From NCBI RefSeq assembly GCF_013343005.1, contig NZ_CP054491.1, forward strand, positions 3,206,501 through 3,270,500: a stretch of DNA of 64,000 bases, given 5' to 3'. This stretch comes from Candidatus Reidiella endopervernicosa (GTDB taxonomy: Bacteria > Pseudomonadota > Gammaproteobacteria > GCF-013343005). Positions 53,549 to 63,743 of the stretch are shown here, piece by piece. The notes beneath the pieces were generated by a model, which was not told the origin of the DNA, ran no database searches, and saw nothing but the letters and a program-made list of their open reading frames with translations. A program made the translations under genes and the position numbers. Position 1 is the first letter of the stretch, and every line of letters starts with the position of its first letter.

Positions 53549-54126
53549 TTCGGCTACTCCTCGGTTGATTCTTGATAGATGTGTGTTCGACTCGTTTGCG
53601 GCATTGATCTGCAGCAGACAATCGCCCAGCATTCTAGTCGGTTAATCCCTCGATTTCCATAGGGAAATGTCACAAATCGTTGCAGAGCAATCTTTCGACG
53701 ACAATTCAGCCAAGTTCTCTCGCAACCACCTGAACAACAGCATCTTGGCCATGGTTCTGTGAACCCTTACACACCGCTTTGACACACGCCTAAAGCCTTT
53801 AAAACGACACGCTTGCCATCCCCCCGCGTCGTCACCAATCACCGAGACATTATCTGCGACCATTTCATAAACCTACTCCACCATGTCGACAGAATTGCCC
53901 CCTTACTCTCAGCCAGAATGAACGAGCACACACCCCATTGGCACCATCTGAAGCAATTCAAAAAGTAACGGGCTTAGCTCAACGCATAGACATATTCAAC
54001 GGCGTTACACTTCTCATCACACACGGCTTTCAACCTATATAAATAGATCTATTTTGTGACTATCATCTAAAGTCTTGTGCTATGTTCGTGAGATAGACCT
54101 GTTATTAACTATGGTGACTTAGTGCT
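53549..54126. other. Intergenic region between tpx and the CHASE-GGDEF gene
   Basis: This stretch is free of convincing genes. It is AT-richer over 54000-54120, where the promoter of the CHASE-GGDEF gene should lie. The tpx promoter should lie near 53550-53640. I see no repeat or terminator. Confidence 0.5.
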
Positions 54127-55554
54127 ATGCGCACGTTTATTGGTGAATCACGACATTTCCCCCAGCACCACCCGCTACTGCCTTTCGTCTGGGGGCTGAT
54201 TTCGGCACTGCTGGTGGTCGGTTTTACCGAGTATGCGGTCGTTCTCGACTCCGATCGTGCGATAGAACACCAGCGCAGTGAACTGACTCAGCACCTCTCC
54301 ACCGTACGCGCGCGCCTTGAGGGAGAGATCAACTCCACACTGCATCTTACCCGCGGCCTAATCGCCTACGTCGCCACGCATCCAGAGATCAATAACAGTG
54401 AATTTGAGCAGCTTGCCGCCGAGATCACCATCATAGGACGCCACATCCGCAATATCGGCCTGGCCCGAGACAATGTACTGAGCTACATCTATCCACTCGC
54501 TGGTAACGAGGCTGCACTCGGTCTTCGTTATCGCGAGAATCCCAAACAGTGGCCCGCCGTTGAACGTGCAATGCAACTCGGCTCAACTATCGTAGCGAGT
54601 CCTGTCGACCTGATGCAGGGAGGGCGCGCCTTCATCGCCCGCACACCCATCTATCTACGCCCTAATGTTGGTGGTCTCACGAGCGATGGAAAATTACACT
54701 ACTGGGGCATCGCCTCCATCGTCATCGAAGTGCCTTCACTCTTCTCAGCTGCAAAGGTGCTTTTCGAAGATAGTAACTACGAGATTGCCCTCCGCGGCAG
54801 GGATGGACTGGGTGATCTTGGCGACATTATCTTCGGCGACATTGCACTCTTTGATGAAGACGCTATAGAGCAGGAAGTAACCATACCCAACGGCAGCTGG
54901 AGATTGGCCGCACGTCCAAACAATGGCTGGCAGGTACCCGGCTGGATTGTACTACGCACTCGCATTATCGGCTGGCTGGTAGCCGTTGCCGTGGGCATTC
55001 TGCTTGTGCTGCTACTGATCGAGCGTCGGCGCGCCCATGAAAGCGCCTCGCATGACTACCTGACCGGGCTACCCAATCGACGTCTGTTACAGGACTATTT
55101 TGAGGTGCTGGTCGCCGCTGCTGAACGCAACCATCTTAAGTTCGGCATACTCTATATTGATCTGAACAATTTCAAACCGATCAATGACAAACATGGTCAC
55201 TTGATAGGTGACAAGGTATTGATCGAGATGGGACGCATCCTGAGTCGCACGGTACGTAATGAGGATATCGTGGCCCGGATCGGTGGCGATGAGTTTGTCG
55301 TTGTGCTCTCCAACCCAGCCGATCTGGAGTCGCTACAGCGCGTGGTCGCCAGCGTGCGCCGCGATCTTGATGCAGGCGTTGTCGCAGGTGCACACCGCTT
55401 CAAACTTAGCGCCGGTATTGGCGAGGCGATCTACCCCAAAGATGGTCTGACTATCGATGCGCTACTCAAACGTGCCGACTCACGCATGTACTCTGACAAG
55501 CGCAGCGCCAACCTGATCAATGTCGACTTCGAAAACAACACCATGCAGGAGTAG
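54127..55554 (+). CDS. CHASE-domain sensor diguanylate cyclase
   Basis: A 475-aa membrane protein with TM1 (FVWGLISALLVVGFTEYAVV), a periplasmic CHASE domain (about residues 75-200: INNSEFEQLAAEITIIGRHI, SYIYPLAGNEAALGLRYREN), TM2 (IIGWLVAVAVGILLVLLLI) and a GGDEF domain with ARIGGDEFVVVLSNPADLES. The active site is intact. CHASE domains sense small molecules; the ligand is unknown. Confidence 0.92.
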   Translation: MRTFIGESRHFPQHHPLLPFVWGLISALLVVGFTEYAVVLDSDRAIEHQRSELTQHLSTVRARLEGEINSTLHLTRGLIAYVATHPEINNSEFEQLAAEITIIGRHIRNIGLARDNVLSYIYPLAGNEAALGLRYRENPKQWPAVERAMQLGSTIVASPVDLMQGGRAFIARTPIYLRPNVGGLTSDGKLHYWGIASIVIEVPSLFSAAKVLFEDSNYEIALRGRDGLGDLGDIIFGDIALFDEDAIEQEVTIPNGSWRLAARPNNGWQVPGWIVLRTRIIGWLVAVAVGILLVLLLIERRRAHESASHDYLTGLPNRRLLQDYFEVLVAAAERNHLKFGILYIDLNNFKPINDKHGHLIGDKVLIEMGRILSRTVRNEDIVARIGGDEFVVVLSNPADLESLQRVVASVRRDLDAGVVAGAHRFKLSAGIGEAIYPKDGLTIDALLKRADSRMYSDKRSANLINVDFENNTMQE

Positions 55555-55566
55555 TCAGACCAGGTG

Positions 55567-56568
55567 TTAACTACCTTTCAGGTGTGCCAACAGCTGCTCG
55601 CGTAGTGTCTTGGGAATACCTTTAATTTTGAGGGTGTCGTGCTCGGCATCATACTGAATCCGCTCGCTGAGCTGGCTCGAAGAGAAGCTGATCGCCAGAT
55701 CGCGTTCACGCCCGGCAAACTTCACGTAACTGCGCAAACGGCGTCGGTCTATCATCACCCCCGGCCCCTCTGTTGGCGCGTAGTTCTGTAGCGCCTGCAC
55801 AAAACCATCTCGATCAATCCCCTGAATCGCATTCGACAGTTCACCAATATCAACCGGCGCATCCTGCTCATCCTGTGCTGAGCAGTAGTCGACCACCTGC
55901 TCTCGATAGCTATTCACCTGCTCACCAGAGAGCTGCTTGGAGTAGGCCTCGACACCTTCGAGAAAGTTCGAAGTCGCTGCAGCCTTATCGAGTCGCTCAC
56001 CCAGCCCCACCAATGATGAGAAACACCCTCCCAGCGCATGGCTGCCACGCGGCATCAGCAGTGAGATGTAGGCGTAATCCTTGCGCCCCTGCCACTCGCC
56101 CAGATCGACCTTGACGCCAAACAGCGAGGCCCCGCTATCGATGGCACGGCTTGCTGCCACCTCAAGCGCTTCATTCACGGTCAGCGACTCTTTTTCATTG
56201 GCTATCAGCAGGTAAAAATAACGATTACCGAGTGACTCCTCTACAAAGTAGAAGAGGTGCACATTGGTCTCGATCCGCTCCTCGCTCACAGCAGCGGCCA
56301 GCTGCTCTGTCAGCTCACGGCTAACGGCCACAAACGATGCATCACCCTGCAGATAACGTTTAAGCCCCTGTTCGAGTCGAGAACCGTCACCCTCAGTCGA
56401 AAAACTGCCATGCTCACGAAATGTTCTTGAAAGAAAACTGCGCTTCAGCTCCAGCAGCAGCGCCTCACTCAGCCCTTCACTCTCCAGCTCCGCATCACGC
56501 AGCGACAGCTTTGCACCCTGCTCTTCTGTTGCCGTGAGGCGATGGACGGTTAGATTGGTTATCGACAT
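55567..56568 (-). CDS. yejK: Nucleoid-associated protein
   Basis: A 333-aa member of the NdpA/YejK family, found with nucleoids. It begins MSITNLTVHRLTATEEQGAK and contains DYCSAQDEQDAPVDIGELSN. The C-terminus holds the DNA-interaction region (RRRLRSYVKFAGRERDLAIS). Length matches the family. Function in chromosome structure is known only generally. Confidence 0.9.
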   Translation of the reverse strand: MSITNLTVHRLTATEEQGAKLSLRDAELESEGLSEALLLELKRSFLSRTFREHGSFSTEGDGSRLEQGLKRYLQGDASFVAVSRELTEQLAAAVSEERIETNVHLFYFVEESLGNRYFYLLIANEKESLTVNEALEVAASRAIDSGASLFGVKVDLGEWQGRKDYAYISLLMPRGSHALGGCFSSLVGLGERLDKAAATSNFLEGVEAYSKQLSGEQVNSYREQVVDYCSAQDEQDAPVDIGELSNAIQGIDRDGFVQALQNYAPTEGPGVMIDRRRLRSYVKFAGRERDLAISFSSSQLSERIQYDAEHDTLKIKGIPKTLREQLLAHLKGS

Positions 56569-56682
56569 GGACTCCCCAATGGTGGATCAAGCAATTGTTA
56601 TTTGGCTGCGATTTTAGCGGCTCGAAGCGTTAATGGATATGACACATCACCCTTAAAAGCCTGATATTTTTCGAGCAGACAA

Positions 56683-56712
56683 AGAAAAAGCCCGAACCAG
56701 GGTTCGGGCTTC
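56683..56712 (-). terminator. Intrinsic terminator of fusA
   Basis: AGCCCGAACC pairs with GGTTCGGGCT around a one- or two-base loop. On the minus strand it is followed by a T-rich TTTTTCTTTG. It lies about 58 bases past the fusA stop. Confidence 0.88.
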
Positions 56713-56769
56713 TCTTAATCTCGTAACCACCGCCCGACTCAGCCGGGAGTGGTTTCAGGAACGACCGAC

Positions 56770-58854
56770 TTAGGAAGCCGCCTTACGCTCCTGAACCTCC
56801 TTGATGACCGCGTCGGTGATGTTGTTCGGGCACGGCGCATAGTGCGCAAACTCCATCGAGAACTGGCCACGACCCGAGGTCATGGTGCGCAGGTCACCGA
56901 TGTAACCAAACATCTCGGAGAGCGGTGCGTCAGCCTTGATGCGAACACCGGTCGGGCCCGCTTCCTGAGACTTGATCATGCCACGACGACGGTTAAGGTC
57001 ACCGATAACATCACCAACGTGATCATCAGGGGTGAAGACGTCGACCTTCATGATCGGCTCGAGCAGCTGTGCGCCTGCCTTAGGAATCGACTGACGGAAA
57101 GCGCCCTTGGCTGCGATCTCGTAGGCTACGGCCGAGGAGTCAACGGCGTGGAAACCACCATCGGTGAGGGTTACCTTGACGTCCAGCACAGGGAAGCCAG
57201 CCAGAACACCTTCGCCCATCATGCCGCGGAAGCCCTTCTCAACTGCAGGCCAGAACTCGCGAGGAACGTTACCACCGGTGACCTTCGACTCGAAGACATA
57301 ACCGCTGTTCTGCTCACCCGGCTCGATGGTGTAGTCGATCTTCGCGAACTGACCCGAACCACCGGTCTGCTTCTTGTGGGTGTAGCTATCTTCAACCGTC
57401 TGGGTAATGGTCTCGCGGTAGGCAACCTGAGGTTTACCGACTTCAAGATCGATACCGTGGGTACGTTTGAGGATGTCGACCTTGATATCGAGGTGCAGCT
57501 CGCCCATACCCTTAAGGATGGTCTCACCCGACTCCTCGTCGGTCTCAACGCGGAAAGAGGGATCTTCCTGAACCATCTTGCCGATCGCGATACCCATCTT
57601 CTCAGAACCGCCCTTGTCCTTCGGCGCAACAGCGATCGAGATGACCGGATCAGGGAAGACCATAGGCTCAAGCGTTGCTGGGTTCTTAGGATCACACAGG
57701 GTGTGGCCGGTCTGAGTGTTCTTCAGGCCGATCAGGGCAACGATGTCACCCGCCTGTGCACCGTCAAGCTCGATACGCTCATCGGCGTGCATCTCAACGA
57801 TTCGACCGATACGCTCGTTCTTGCCGGTAAAGGTGTTGAGTACGGTGTCGCCCTTCTGGAGCTTACCGGAGTAGATACGAGTAAAGGTCAGGGCACCAAA
57901 GCGGTCATCCATAATTTTGAACGCCAGCGCACGGAGTGGAGCATCAGCATCAACGATGGCGAAGTTTCCAGTCTCGTTACCCTCATCATCGGTCTCGGGC
58001 TGAGGCTTAACCTCAGTGGGGCTTGGCAGGTAATCAACAACCGCGTCGAGGACCAGCTGGATACCCTTGTTCTTGAACGCTGAACCACAGTAGGTGGGGA
58101 AGAAGTCGAGTGCGATGGTGCCCTTGCGGATGCAACGCTTCAGATCTGCCTCGGAAGGCTCCTCACCCTCGAGGTATTTCTCCATAAGATCGTCGTCCTG
58201 ATCAACGGCGGTCTCGATCATCTTCTCGCGGAACTCGGCCGCCTTGTCTACCAGATCGGCAGGGATGTCAGTCACCTCGTAGTTCTCAGGCTGGCCTGAA
58301 TCGTCCCAGACGTAGGCCTTCATGCTCATCAGATCGACCACACCGGTGAAGTCATCTTCGGTACCGATCGGCAGAACCATTACCAGTGGATTGGCGCCGA
58401 GTACGTTCTCAACCTGATCGACGACACGGTAGAAATCGGCACCGAGACGGTCAAGCTTGTTAACGAAGATGACACGGGAAACTCCAGACTCATTGGCGTA
58501 GCGCCAGTTGGTCTCAGACTGGGGCTCTACACCGCCAGAACCACAGAAGACACCAACACCGCCGTCAAGAACCTTGAGTGAACGGTAAACCTCGATGGTG
58601 AAGTCAACGTGTCCGGGGGTGTCGATGATGTTGAAGCGGTGATCGCTCCACTCACAGGAGGTTGCCGCAGACTGGATGGTAATACCGCGCTCAGCCTCCT
58701 GCTCCATGAAGTCGGTGGTCGCCTCGCCATCGTGCACCTCACCGGTTTTGTGAATCTTGCCGGTCAGCTTGAGGATACGCTCGGTGGTGGTGGTCTTACC
58801 CGCATCCACGTGCGCAAAAATGCCGATATTTCGGTAGAGAGTTAGGTCCGTCAT
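56770..58854 (-). CDS. fusA: Elongation factor G (fusA2-like)
   Basis: A 694-aa translational GTPase. G1 is [17 protein letters not shown]3 is [18 protein letters not shown], and G4 is [16 protein letters not shown]. The sequence resembles the second EF-G paralogue of proteobacteria more than the str-operon copy, and no rpsL/rpsG genes flank it. The frame is open past 58854, but the Met there ([20 protein letters not shown]) is the family start. It promotes translocation and possibly ribosome recycling. Confidence 0.93.
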   Translation of the reverse strand: MTDLTLYRNIGIFAHVDAGKTTTTERILKLTGKIHKTGEVHDGEATTDFMEQEAERGITIQSAATSCEWSDHRFNIIDTPGHVDFTIEVYRSLKVLDGGVGVFCGSGGVEPQSETNWRYANESGVSRVIFVNKLDRLGADFYRVVDQVENVLGANPLVMVLPIGTEDDFTGVVDLMSMKAYVWDDSGQPENYEVTDIPADLVDKAAEFREKMIETAVDQDDDLMEKYLEGEEPSEADLKRCIRKGTIALDFFPTYCGSAFKNKGIQLVLDAVVDYLPSPTEVKPQPETDDEGNETGNFAIVDADAPLRALAFKIMDDRFGALTFTRIYSGKLQKGDTVLNTFTGKNERIGRIVEMHADERIELDGAQAGDIVALIGLKNTQTGHTLCDPKNPATLEPMVFPDPVISIAVAPKDKGGSEKMGIAIGKMVQEDPSFRVETDEESGETILKGMGELHLDIKVDILKRTHGIDLEVGKPQVAYRETITQTVEDSYTHKKQTGGSGQFAKIDYTIEPGEQNSGYVFESKVTGGNVPREFWPAVEKGFRGMMGEGVLAGFPVLDVKVTLTDGGFHAVDSSAVAYEIAAKGAFRQSIPKAGAQLLEPIMKVDVFTPDDHVGDVIGDLNRRRGMIKSQEAGPTGVRIKADAPLSEMFGYIGDLRTMTSGRGQFSMEFAHYAPCPNNITDAVIKEVQERKAAS

Positions 58855-59183
58855 AGTTTTACCCTGGTCAATATTAAATAAAGTATCTGGCGACAACCCT
58901 TCAGCATGACGCAGTAGACTGCGCGACCCTGTAGATAAGCCCCATTGGTACCGCGTTCCCTCAGAACGACAGATAGCCAATGCGGTCACGCCCCATCGGC
59001 AATCACTCTCGTTAACGAGAAAACATCCTGTACCAGCCCAAAGCCAGTGCCCGAAATAGTCGAATCAAATTCGACCCACTTCAGCCTAGCCTCGAAAAGT
59101 CCGGTATTCTAACCAAAAAACGGTGGGGAATGTTGAAAAATATATAGTTAGGGCCCGAAAGGGGGCTAATCGGCGCAAAAAAG
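58855..59183. other. Leader region of fusA, no gene seen
   Basis: This 329-bp stretch should contain the fusA promoter. I find no riboswitch or small gene. Copy 7 of the 283-bp element begins at its far end. Confidence 0.5.
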
Positions 59184-59463
59184 TCGGGGAGTCGCTATTT
59201 TGCGGAAGCATGTTTTGGGCATCAAGCCCAAGCAAGCGGCAAATACTTAACGCGACCGTTTATGCCTACGGCGCCCCGACCGTCCTGCGTACGTTGCGTA
59301 ATCACCTCTTCGCGGCTCTACACACTCCTCAGTGACTCTACGCCGACAAAAGCCGCTGCTGCATCTTCTTCGTCGTTCGCTCGCGCTCTCAACTACGAAT
59401 AGGCAGACGGCGTCGACTATCGAGGACTAACCGCCTTCGCTTCGCTATCCATGGCGGTCAGCG
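59184..59463 (+). mobile_element. 283-bp element, copy 7 (intergenic)
   Basis: It begins TCGGGGAGTCGC and ends GGTCAGCG, with a few small internal deletions (280 bp). It carries the TTCGCTTCGCTATCC subtype 3' loop and GCATG/CAAGC in the 5' stem. It lies between fusA and a GT2 gene. Confidence 0.9.
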
Positions 59464-59587
59464 AGCGATAGGCGAGATATACCGCTATTTTATTTATGGT
59501 TATTAGCGTTAGATTCGTCTTAAAGCGCACCACTCATACCGAAAAAGCTATAAATATCCGCTGAAAAACTAAATTCTCGCACCGATA

Positions 59588-60538
59588 TTATCGATCACCA
59601 TCTTTTACCCGCTTATACGGCGCAGGATTGACGCCAAAAAATGCGAGTAACGTTCCCGTTGATGAGGCTATCAGCTTTAAGGCGTTAAGAACCCAACGGC
59701 CCACCTCCTCTCGGCTGTATTTAAGCCGCAGCAGGGGCGCCATCAGAATCATTACGATGCCTCTCGGTAAGCGACGAAGTACCTTAAAGAGATATTTTTT
59801 TATCGTTGCCAGACGTCCTCGGCGCATGGTGTGGATGTAGACATCGTGCGCTCCGCAACGAAGTGAGCGCTGTAGATGCCAGCGGTAGGTAACCCGCTCT
59901 TTGCCGAACCGCTCCTCGACAACGGCGTCATCCACCCAACAGATCGTTCCACCCATGTCGGTCAATTGGTAGAAAAACCGGGTATCGCTCCCACCCGTAT
60001 ATCGCATTACCTCATCGAACCTGAGCTTTTCGCCAAATCGCTGCAGGATCTCGGCACTTAACAGCGTGTTGTTGGTAGCAGCCGTCTCAAGAGAGAGACC
60101 GGTTGGTCGATGCTTACGCGTACGAGGAGCCATCCACTCAGACATTTCGACGTCAATCTGAGGCTCAACCGGTCCGGTATAGACATCTGCCGGGTGAGTG
60201 CCCATCGCCGCCACCATTTTCACCAGCCATGTAGGGGTTAACTGCTCATCATCGTCGATGAAGGCGATCCAGTCAGCTGAGATTTTTATTGCCTCATCGC
60301 ATGCCCGGTTTCTGGCAATAGGGATTCCTATGCGCGATTCATGTACGTAGTGAAACTCAATTTCCGACTCAGCACCCAAGCGTTCAATAGCATCACTATT
60401 GCGAGGTTCTATATCATTTTCGACGACAACTACCGCCAGTGAGACTCCATCTGGAATAACCAGCTCTAGTATTGATGCCATGCAGTTGGCCAGCAGCGTC
60501 TCCCGCTCACGCGTACAAACTGTAATGACCAACTTCAT
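59588..60538 (-). CDS. Family 2 glycosyltransferase
   Basis: A 316-aa GT2 protein beginning MKLVITVCTRERETLLANCM. The catalytic acidic cluster is DWIAFIDDDEQLTPTWLVKM. The C-terminus has a membrane-like stretch (VMILMAPLLRLKYSREEV). It is likely an exopolysaccharide or O-antigen enzyme, but no neighbour confirms this. Confidence 0.82.
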   Translation of the reverse strand: MKLVITVCTRERETLLANCMASILELVIPDGVSLAVVVVENDIEPRNSDAIERLGAESEIEFHYVHESRIGIPIARNRACDEAIKISADWIAFIDDDEQLTPTWLVKMVAAMGTHPADVYTGPVEPQIDVEMSEWMAPRTRKHRPTGLSLETAATNNTLLSAEILQRFGEKLRFDEVMRYTGGSDTRFFYQLTDMGGTICWVDDAVVEERFGKERVTYRWHLQRSLRCGAHDVYIHTMRRGRLATIKKYLFKVLRRLPRGIVMILMAPLLRLKYSREEVGRWVLNALKLIASSTGTLLAFFGVNPAPYKRVKDGDR

Positions 60539-60744
60539 CGATCCAATTCCTTTTCTAATGAGTCTCGGGGGGTGTGCATAGAGACAACAGTCAATAATTC
60601 CAGATGGTCCGCGCGGTTATTCAACCCGACGCCCGGTGCAGAAAACGCCGCTCAGGCACCAGACCTTCATATAGTACCAATTAAGAGAGCTACTCATGTA
60701 GCATGAGTTCTACAATGAATTGACGTTGATAATAGAGAGTCTCA

Positions 60745-61287
60745 ATGGACGCCAATACCATTATTAATTTCTGGTTTTCAACAGAAGTTCAGCCACTCTG
60801 GTTCAACTCTACCGAGGCGTTCGACAACAAACTGAAAGCACGTTTTCTCGACACCTGGCTGGCTGCTGCCGACGAGCAGCTTGAGTCATGGCGCGATAGC
60901 GAATTAGGAGCATTGGCACTTGTGATCATCCTCGATCAATTCCCGCTCAACATCTTCCGTGGCAAACCACTCGCTTTCTCCACCGATGCACAATCTCGTA
61001 AGGTTGCACGCCACGCCATTGAACAGAATCTTGACCAAGCGCTAAACGACGAGCAGAAGGCGTTCCTTTACATGCCATTCATGCACAGCGAATTGATAGA
61101 GGACCAGAATCGTTCAGTCGCACTCTTCGAGGCCGCGGGACTCCAGGATAACGCCAGATTTGCCCAACACCATCGAGAGATCGTGCGGCGCTTTGGGCGC
61201 TTTCCCCACCGCAATGAGATTCTTGGACGAACCAGCACCGCTGAAGAGCTTGAATGGCTCGCTTCCGATGAGGCGTTTCATGGCTAA
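60745..61287 (+). CDS. DUF924-family protein
   Basis: A 180-aa helical protein with the family pattern: INFWFSTEVQPLWFNSTEAF, LALVIILDQFPLNIFRGKPL, and MPFMHSELIEDQNRSVALFE. Function of the family is unknown. It runs directly into the glutamine amidotransferase gene, with seven bases between stop and start. Confidence 0.9.
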   Translation: MDANTIINFWFSTEVQPLWFNSTEAFDNKLKARFLDTWLAAADEQLESWRDSELGALALVIILDQFPLNIFRGKPLAFSTDAQSRKVARHAIEQNLDQALNDEQKAFLYMPFMHSELIEDQNRSVALFEAAGLQDNARFAQHHREIVRRFGRFPHRNEILGRTSTAEELEWLASDEAFHG

Positions 61288-61293
61288 GCAGTA

Positions 61294-62013
61294 ATGAGTA
61301 GTACACGCCTGATCATCAAATGTGGCGAGAAGCTCACTTCACTCAATGCCACCCCGGGTGACTACGAGGACTGGATCGCCACAGGGCTTGGCTGGTCACC
61401 CGACAGCTACCGTGTGGTCAGCGTCTACCAGGATGATGAGCTACCACCACCAGAGCAGTTTGAAGCCATTGTCATTACCGGCTCAGGTGCGATGGTCACC
61501 GATAGGTCTAAATGGATCGAAGAGAGTGCGACGTGGTTACGCAGCGCCGTAGAACTCGACACACCGATACTCGGCATCTGTTTCGGCCACCAACTACTCG
61601 CCTACGCATTGGGAGGCCTCGTGGCTGACAACCCAACGGGTGTTGAGGTTGGCACCGTTCCTATTGAGCTGAAGAGCGCTGCAACCCGTGACGAGCTTTT
61701 CAGCGTTATGCCACCCTCTTTTCTTGCCCAGTTGAGCCATCTACAGTCGGTTATCACCCTACCAGAGGGTGCAACCCTGTTGGCCAGTAGCCAGATGGCA
61801 TCGGTACAGGCGTTCTCTTACAGAAGTCGCTGCTGGGGCATTCAGTTTCACCCCGAATTTGACCAAGAAATCGTCAGCCACTTTATTGCTTTTAATCATC
61901 AGGAGCTCTCTGCACAAGGAGAACAAGTTACGGCGCTGCAGAATAGCACCGCGCCCACACCCGAGAGTTTCCATCTGCTCGGACGCTTTGCCGAGATCAT
62001 TCAAAAGCGTTGA
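61294..62013 (+). CDS. Class I glutamine amidotransferase-like protein
   Basis: A 239-aa protein of the GuaA-type amidotransferase fold. The nucleophile Cys is in PILGICFGHQLLAYALGG and the His/Glu pair in WGIQFHPEFDQEIVSH. It stands alone rather than fused to a synthetase, so the amide acceptor is unknown. Its promoter is probably shared with the DUF924 gene. Confidence 0.9.
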   Translation: MSSTRLIIKCGEKLTSLNATPGDYEDWIATGLGWSPDSYRVVSVYQDDELPPPEQFEAIVITGSGAMVTDRSKWIEESATWLRSAVELDTPILGICFGHQLLAYALGGLVADNPTGVEVGTVPIELKSAATRDELFSVMPPSFLAQLSHLQSVITLPEGATLLASSQMASVQAFSYRSRCWGIQFHPEFDQEIVSHFIAFNHQELSAQGEQVTALQNSTAPTPESFHLLGRFAEIIQKR

Positions 62014-62215
62014 ATAGCGACCGTGCGTAATAACGTTCAGCCCACCCCGCCCCCTGTGAACCCGCTTTCACACCACGTTTAATACCTGGGCAACTTTCAC
62101 GATAGTCTGGCAGACCATCACCATCGCCCTGTTTCGGACAACCATTCTCAACAACTCCCTTTTCCAGCACCTGCGGCGTGCCGTTGCGACAGCATCCGAG
62201 GCCGTTAATACACTC
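61997..62215 (-). pseudogene. Remnant of a type-3 calcium-binding repeat (OmpA-like) gene
   Basis: One minus-strand frame without a start codon reads CINGLGCCRNGTPQVLEKGV followed by GCPKQGDGDGLPDYRESCPG and IKRGVKAGSQG, then runs to a stop that overlaps the amidotransferase gene. The pattern DGDGXPDXXDXCPGTXXGVK is that of thrombospondin type-3 repeats in OmpA-family proteins. Only one repeat remains, bounded by stops. Confidence 0.45.
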
Positions 62216-62344
62216 AGAGCGTTAGGTGATTGGCCCCTGGAATAACGCCCACCTCAGCCTTAAGCCTTTGTGAGGTAATATGTGCAGTCCGATAACCACC
62301 CCATAATATCCACACAGCGCACACTGTAACCGCAGCTAGAGAAG

Positions 62345-62971
62345 ATGCAGCTCACACCAACAATCATTCACGTCGATACCGACATCATCGTTATTGAAAA
62401 ACCAACGATGCTGCTCTCGGTACCCGGTCGCGGAGAAGACAAACAGGACTGCGTCGTTTCGCGTCTTGCCATCGACTACCCAGAGGCGCTGATTGTGCAT
62501 CGACTCGACTGGGAGACCTCTGGCCTGATGGTTCTGGCCAGAAACAGAGAGGCACATCGAGAGCTCAGCCGGCAGTTTCAGGACCGGGAGGTTGAGAAGC
62601 AGTACATCAGTATCGTCTATGGAAGCCCCCCCGAGGATCATGGCTCGATCGACCTGCCACTACGCTGTGATTGGCCCAATCGACCGCGTCAAATGGTCGA
62701 CCATAAACAGGGAAAAGCAGCACTCACTCACTGGCGAGTGCTTTCAAGAGATAACGATCGAAGCCGCATCGAACTCACACCCGTGACGGGTCGTTCGCAT
62801 CAGCTCAGGGTGCACCTGCTTTCCATCGATAACCCCATCCTCGGTGATCAGCTCTACGCCCACGAAGAGGCATTGCAGATGGCTAACCGTTTAATGCTGC
62901 ACGCCACATCACTAAGTTTTCGCCACCCTTGCAACCGCTCACTGCTGTCATTCGACTCCCCCCCCTTCTAG
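62345..62971 (+). CDS. RluA-family pseudouridine synthase
   Basis: A 208-aa enzyme that isomerises uridine in rRNA or tRNA. The catalytic motif is VHRLDWETSGLMVLARN. Later conserved parts are VEKQYISIVYG and PVTGRSHQLRVHLLSIDNP. No S4 domain is present, as in short RluA or TruC-type proteins. The start ATG at 62345 has a weak ribosome site. Confidence 0.92.
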   Translation: MQLTPTIIHVDTDIIVIEKPTMLLSVPGRGEDKQDCVVSRLAIDYPEALIVHRLDWETSGLMVLARNREAHRELSRQFQDREVEKQYISIVYGSPPEDHGSIDLPLRCDWPNRPRQMVDHKQGKAALTHWRVLSRDNDRSRIELTPVTGRSHQLRVHLLSIDNPILGDQLYAHEEALQMANRLMLHATSLSFRHPCNRSLLSFDSPPF

Positions 62972-63014
62972 TAGGGTTGGCGTCACAACAACACATAATC
63001 GATAGAACGCCACA

Positions 63015-63743
63015 ATGATCATCTCCAGAGAGAAGAACTTCATCTTTTTCTGTAACGGAAAAACAGGAACCACGAGCATCGAATTCGCACTCAAGAAGTG
63101 TGGAGATAAGCCAAGAGAGGGAAAGCCGTTATTAAAAAAGCACTTCACACCATCAGAAGCAAAGCATCTAATTCCAATTGAGCAGTGGGAGAGTGCCTTT
63201 AAATTTGTGTTTGTAAGAAACCCCTACGACTGGTTTGTTTCGCAGTGGTTTCACAACTTCAGAACCAAATACAGACCCGACACTAACAACCCGATACTTA
63301 ATACCCTGCTGCGCGCAAAAAAGTTTCGGCGTGGATTTAAAAAAAAGATGGGACGCAGAAGACACACTCTGACTTCAAAAACACTCTTCACCGCTGATGA
63401 CGTTAGATTTCTTCACGACTTTCTTACAACCCACTTTTACAGATCACCACAAAACAACACATCTTTTCAGGGACGATACATCGTGGATCCTGAGAACAAT
63501 CAGCTCGTCGATTTCATTGGTCGATACGAATCTCTACAAGAAGATTTCGATTACATCACCAATAATATTGGCGTCGAGGTCACACTACCTCTGATCAACT
63601 CATCCTCTCACCTCGACTACAGAAGTTATTTCACAGAGGAATCTGCCAACGAGGTCTATAACCTTTGGAAAAAAGACTTCGAGATCCTCGGTTATTCAAA
63701 GAACCTTGATGACAAACAACAGACAACAGCGAAAACATCATGA
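63015..63743 (+). CDS. Sulfotransferase-family protein
   Basis: A 242-aa protein with a PAPS-binding 5' loop NGKTGTTSIEFALKKCG and a 3' region FKFVFVRNPYDWFVSQWF, the two signatures of carbohydrate sulfotransferases. It would transfer sulfate to a glycan or lipid; the acceptor is unknown. The next gene starts within its stop codon, so the two are translationally coupled. Confidence 0.85.
   Translation: MIISREKNFIFFCNGKTGTTSIEFALKKCGDKPREGKPLLKKHFTPSEAKHLIPIEQWESAFKFVFVRNPYDWFVSQWFHNFRTKYRPDTNNPILNTLLRAKKFRRGFKKKMGRRRHTLTSKTLFTADDVRFLHDFLTTHFYRSPQNNTSFQGRYIVDPENNQLVDFIGRYESLQEDFDYITNNIGVEVTLPLINSSSHLDYRSYFTEESANEVYNLWKKDFEILGYSKNLDDKQQTTAKTS

Noticed and set aside
56749-58083. 444-aa open frame opposite fusA
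   Set aside because: It is fully antisense to fusA, and its composition is that expected from the reverse of that gene.
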